Source: Tunicatimonas pelagia (GTDB lineage: Bacteria; Bacteroidota; Bacteroidia; Cytophagales; Cyclobacteriaceae). Taken from it: a stretch of 64,000 nt of DNA. Within the stretch, counting starts at the first letter, position 1. Every line of letters starts with the position of its first letter. The translations under genes were made by a program, and so were the position numbers. The stretch lies in assembly GCF_030506325.1 (NCBI RefSeq), contig NZ_CP120683.1, forward strand, positions 4,353,001 through 4,417,000, given 5' to 3'. The notes below the pieces were generated by a model that worked only from the letters and a program-made list of their open reading frames with translations, was not told the origin of the DNA and did no database searches. Below, piece by piece: positions 61,145 to 64,000 of the stretch.

Positions 61145-62200
61145 TCACCCATATTGCCCTGTGTAGTACTTCTGATAATTCCCCGAAGTGACATTATCCA
61201 GCCAGTCTTCATTAGTTAAGTACCAGTCTACGGTTTTTTCGATGCCTTCTTCAAATTGCAAAGAGGGTTCCCAGCCGAGTTCATTCATGAGCTTGTGGGC
61301 ATCGATAGCGTAGCGCAGGTCGTGCCCGGCTCGGTCGGTTACGAAAGTAATTAGCTTTTCGGAAGTACCTTCGGCACGATCTAGCTTCTTATCCATTACC
61401 TGGCAGAGTAGGCGTACAATATCAATGTTTTTCCATTCGTTAAAACCACCAATGTTGTAGGTTTCGCCTACTTTTCCCTGGTGAAAAATCGTGTCAATCG
61501 CTCGGGCGTGATCTTCTACGTAGAGCCAGTCGCGCACATTTTCGCCTTTACCGTAAATAGGAAGCGGCTTGTTGTGCTTGATATTATTGATGCAGAGCGG
61601 AATCAGCTTTTCGGGAAAGTGATTGGGACCGTAATTATTAGAACAGTTACTGATTACGACGGGCAAACCGTAGGTATTACGATACGCCCGCACAAAATGA
61701 TCGGAGCTGGCTTTAGAAGCCGAGTAAGGTGACTTAGGGTCGTAAGAAGTAGTTTCCAAAAAATAGCCTCCGTCATCTAGCGAGCCGTATACCTCGTCAG
61801 TAGAAATATGGTAGAATAAATGATTATCCATGTCTTCTTTCCACAGTTCTTTAGCAGCATTCAGCAGATTTACCGTACCCATTACATTAGTGCGAATAAA
61901 CGCCATCGGATCTTTAATGGAGCGGTCCACGTGTGATTCCGCTGCCAGATGCAGAACCGAATCGGGTTTGATTTCCTGAAATAGCTCAGTCATGGCAGCT
62001 TCATCAGTAATATCACCCTTCACGAAATGATAGTTGTCCTGCTCTTCAATATCTTTTAGGTTTTCCAAATTACCGGCGTAGGTAAGCGCATCCAGATTAT
62101 AGATTTGGTAATCCGGATATTTAGTAACGAACAAGCGTACTACGTGCGAGCCAATGAAACCCGCTCCGCCCGTAATCAGAATTTTTTTATTTGCTGCCAT
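61145..62200 (-). CDS. rfbB: dTDP-glucose 4,6-dehydratase
   Basis: A 351-residue extended SDR that makes dTDP-4-keto-6-deoxyglucose for rhamnose and related sugars of the cell surface. Motifs: NAD loop ITGGAGFIGSHVVRLF, HLAAESHVDRSIKDP, STDEVYGSL, catalytic Tyr and Lys in YSASKASSDHFVRAY, NNYGPNHFPEKLIP. Length is normal. Other rml genes are not adjacent. It appears monocistronic, with a 235-bp gap to gldD upstream. Confidence 0.95.
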   Translation of the reverse strand: MAANKKILITGGAGFIGSHVVRLFVTKYPDYQIYNLDALTYAGNLENLKDIEEQDNYHFVKGDITDEAAMTELFQEIKPDSVLHLAAESHVDRSIKDPMAFIRTNVMGTVNLLNAAKELWKEDMDNHLFYHISTDEVYGSLDDGGYFLETTSYDPKSPYSASKASSDHFVRAYRNTYGLPVVISNCSNNYGPNHFPEKLIPLCINNIKHNKPLPIYGKGENVRDWLYVEDHARAIDTIFHQGKVGETYNIGGFNEWKNIDIVRLLCQVMDKKLDRAEGTSEKLITFVTDRAGHDLRYAIDAHKLMNELGWEPSLQFEEGIEKTVDWYLTNEDWLDNVTSGNYQKYYTGQYG

Positions 62201-62365
62201 ATGTGGTTTGTTTTTGGGTATTGGTTAACTTTTTCGCGATTCACTACAATAATCGGTATGTTTGATGAGATATACTAAAGAGGTTTTTAAGAAAACTTAC
62301 GGCATGGTGTAAGATTCAATAAATTGAAGTTGTTTTCTCATTTTTACACGAGCATCCTATTTCGT

Positions 62366-62399
62366 TTTGGTGTTCGTACTTCTGTGAATTGTAACTTTG
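62366..62399 (+). promoter_or_regulatory. Candidate Bacteroidota-type promoter of gldD
   Basis: TAACTTTG (62392-62399) fits the -7 consensus TAnnTTTG exactly, and TTTG at 62366-62369 could be the -33 element, with a spacer of 22, slightly longer than the usual 19-21. Predicted transcription start is about 30 bp before ATG 62436. Inferred by eye only. Confidence 0.45.
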
Positions 62400-62435
62400 A
62401 GGATTAAACCCTTCGCTCAGCCACATCGAAGTCTC

Positions 62436-63029
62436 ATGATAATGAACGTAAAAAACAGTAGCTTCAGTGTAATAATTTTGGTGGGAATGCTGGCGTGTAC
62501 TTCTCCCGACTACGTGCCTAAGCCCCAGGGCTACAATCGTATTGACCTACCGGAGCATAGCTACACCAGCTTACCCGACACTTTACCCTACGATTTTGAG
62601 TATTCATCCCACGCGACCATTCGTCCTGATACATCAGCAAATACGGATCGTTACTGGCTCAATATTTATTATCCCGATTTTGTGGCCGATGTGCAGCTTA
62701 CTTATAAGCCCGTCAACCAAAGTGAACAGCGGTTGGAAACATTACTGGAAGATTCGTATCAACTGACCGCCAACCATCAGATTCGGGCATCCTCTATTGA
62801 TGAAAGTGTCTTGGGTACCCCCAGCGGAAAGAAAGCATTAATTGCTGAACTTAGTGGCGAAGTACCCAGCCAGTTTCAGTTTTATATTACCGATTCTACC
62901 AATCATTTTTTACGAGGTGCGTTATACTTTCGTACTGCCACTCAGAATGATTCTTTAGCTCCAGTCATTGAGTTCATAAAAATTGATATGGTGCATCTGC
63001 TGAATACTTTGGAGTGGGAGGGGGAGTAG
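62436..63029 (+). CDS. gldD: Gliding motility lipoprotein GldD
   Basis: A 197-residue lipoprotein (signal segment with lipobox MLACT) of the GldD family: [20 protein letters not shown] immediately after the lipid Cys, and [20 protein letters not shown] then [19 protein letters not shown] further on. GldD is required for gliding and T9SS function in flavobacteria; its exact role is not known. ATG 62436 (or 62442) gives the normal short signal; the frame runs to 62397 without family support. It follows a good candidate promoter. Confidence 0.9.
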   Translation: MIMNVKNSSFSVIILVGMLACTSPDYVPKPQGYNRIDLPEHSYTSLPDTLPYDFEYSSHATIRPDTSANTDRYWLNIYYPDFVADVQLTYKPVNQSEQRLETLLEDSYQLTANHQIRASSIDESVLGTPSGKKALIAELSGEVPSQFQFYITDSTNHFLRGALYFRTATQNDSLAPVIEFIKIDMVHLLNTLEWEGE

Positions 63030-63090
63030 AGAAGGTTGATATCCTTCTTAATCAACTTTCCCAACATTCGTAAAATAAGTATATTGCAGT

Positions 63091-64000
63091 ATGAAGGATA
63101 AGGCATACGTAACACCTGAACTTATTAAGTGGGCTCGTCTTACTTCTAAATTATCAATTGAAGAAGTAGCAAAGAAACTTGGGGTAAAAAGTGAAAAGAT
63201 AGAATTATGGGAAAAAGGTGAAGATGCACCTACTATCAATCAAGCTGAGAAATTATCCAAGCATTACAGACGTCCTCTAGCAGTTTTCTATTTACCCGAG
63301 CCACCCGAAGATTTTCAAACACTAAGAGACTTTAGAAAAGAGCAAGATAAAAGAGAATATAGTACAGCGCTAACCTTCATGATCCGTGAGATACAAAATA
63401 AGCAAAACTGGCTAAGTAATTTTCTGGAGGATGAAGGTGAAGAAAGACTACCATTTATTGGAAAGTATTATGTGGCTTCTGAAGCTAAAGAGATTGCTCA
63501 GGATATTTTAGATGTTCTTAACGTTAGAAAAGACTATTTTACTAAAATCTCAGCTAATGAGAACATTCTGAATTATTGGATTAAGAAAATAGAAGATCAA
63601 CGAATATTTGTTTCGCTAACAAGTAATATTCATAGTCATTTAACAATCAGTCGTGACGAGGTGAGAGGGTTTGCAATTAGTGATTCGTATGCACCTTTTA
63701 TTTATGTGAACAGTGACGATACCAAGAATGGTCAATTATTTACTCTTATTCATGAGTTAGCTCATTTGTGGGTCGATTCGTCAGGTATTTCTGCTTTTGA
63801 CTCTTTAGTTTTCAGAGACGAATATGACAAGTTTTCCCCTATCGAGAAATTATGTAACGAAGTTGCAGCTGAGATTTTAATGCCGAAAGATAAAATTACA
63901 AGAATCGTGAGTGATGTGAGTGTGGGGATTAATACAATCGAGATCACTGCAAAATACTTTCGTGTAAGCCCTTATGCTGTCGCAGTTCGCCTCCTCAACT
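63091..64000 (+). CDS. XRE-type HTH + ImmA/IrrE metallopeptidase protein, 3' end outside window
   Basis: ATG 63091 opens a frame that is still open at the window edge (about 303 residues visible). Residues 8-60 are an XRE helix-turn-helix (WARLTSKLSIEEVAKKLGVK, then KIELWEKGEDAPT); after PLAVFYLPEPPEDFQTLRDF comes the ImmA/IrrE domain with the HExxH zinc motif in LIHELAHLW and the downstream NEVAAEILMP glutamate ligand helix. This COG2856 layout is known from regulators that cleave a repressor (IrrE, ImmA) and from antitoxins paired with a downstream PIN-like (DUF4411) toxin. The downstream gene is not visible. Confidence 0.9.
   Translation, partial: MKDKAYVTPELIKWARLTSKLSIEEVAKKLGVKSEKIELWEKGEDAPTINQAEKLSKHYRRPLAVFYLPEPPEDFQTLRDFRKEQDKREYSTALTFMIREIQNKQNWLSNFLEDEGEERLPFIGKYYVASEAKEIAQDILDVLNVRKDYFTKISANENILNYWIKKIEDQRIFVSLTSNIHSHLTISRDEVRGFAISDSYAPFIYVNSDDTKNGQLFTLIHELAHLWVDSSGISAFDSLVFRDEYDKFSPIEKLCNEVAAEILMPKDKITRIVSDVSVGINTIEITAKYFRVSPYAVAVRLLN

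Noticed and set aside
1-64000. tRNA or rRNA genes
   Set aside because: No T-loop GGTTCGAATCC-like sequence in a cloverleaf context and no rRNA-like stretch was found in the gaps; a covariance-model scan would settle it.

Overview
The window reads as one contiguous chromosomal piece of a gliding-type Bacteroidota, most likely a marine Cytophagales relative. Evidence: several type IX secretion system (T9SS) and gliding genes (PorW/SprE-like TPR protein, PorP/SprF, two proteins with gliding-motility-type C-terminal sorting domains, the T9SS plug family DUF5103, GldD), a bacillithiol-type YtxJ protein, ECF sigma factors, DUF3276, tandem MacB/FtsX permeases without ATPases, and candidate TAnnTTTG-type promoters. 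Base composition looks mid-range (by eye, mid-40s % GC). No rRNA, tRNA or CRISPR array was found.

Layout. 1-5.4 kb: 3' part of a PorW/SprE-like gene, a class A penicillin-binding protein, then a sigma/membrane-protein pair. 5.4-6.9 kb: a papain-type lipoprotein protease with a chagasin-type (I42) inhibitor in the same operon. 7.1-12.5 kb: a tight minus-strand operon of ECF sigma factor, TonB-domain membrane protein, large T9SS-secreted FG-GAP protein, and a PorP/SprF barrel fused to an OmpA domain. 12.6-28 kb: mostly housekeeping (rlmD, rsmG, argD, pdxH, dnaB, a universal stress protein) with a second T9SS cargo, a RidA-like protein, an FtsX permease and a conserved protein often labelled asparagine synthetase B. 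28-42 kb: an accessory stretch with a Gfo/Idh/MocA oxidoreductase, a Uma2 pseudogene split by a palindromic insert, a 161-bp palindromic MITE-like element, four paralogous 800-residue FtsX permeases, a four-helix-bundle gene and a REP-associated tyrosine transposase (RAYT) gene that carries a perfect palindrome in its own coding frame. 42-50.5 kb: a sulfatase, two small exported proteins, an ABC-F ATPase, the T9SS plug protein, an orphan Cas6 and ychF. 50.7-64 kb: AI-2E transporter, DUF3276, DUF58, AraC regulator with an SDR, rsgA, a WYL/GyrI-like fusion regulator, glyS, an intact Uma2 gene, a compact cluster of three small genes, rfbB, gldD, and the start of an XRE-ImmA/IrrE protein running off the window.

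Two themes stand out. First, T9SS biology: the sigma-TonB-cargo-PorP/OmpA operon looks like a self-contained surface-display cassette with its own regulator. Second, intergenic palindromes: at least six AT-rich hairpin elements built from degenerate ATGA/TCAT words sit exactly at gene starts or ends, with GC-richer look-alikes, two larger palindromic insertions and a RAYT nearby. Several starts listed here differ from the longest open frame; the reason is given in each entry.
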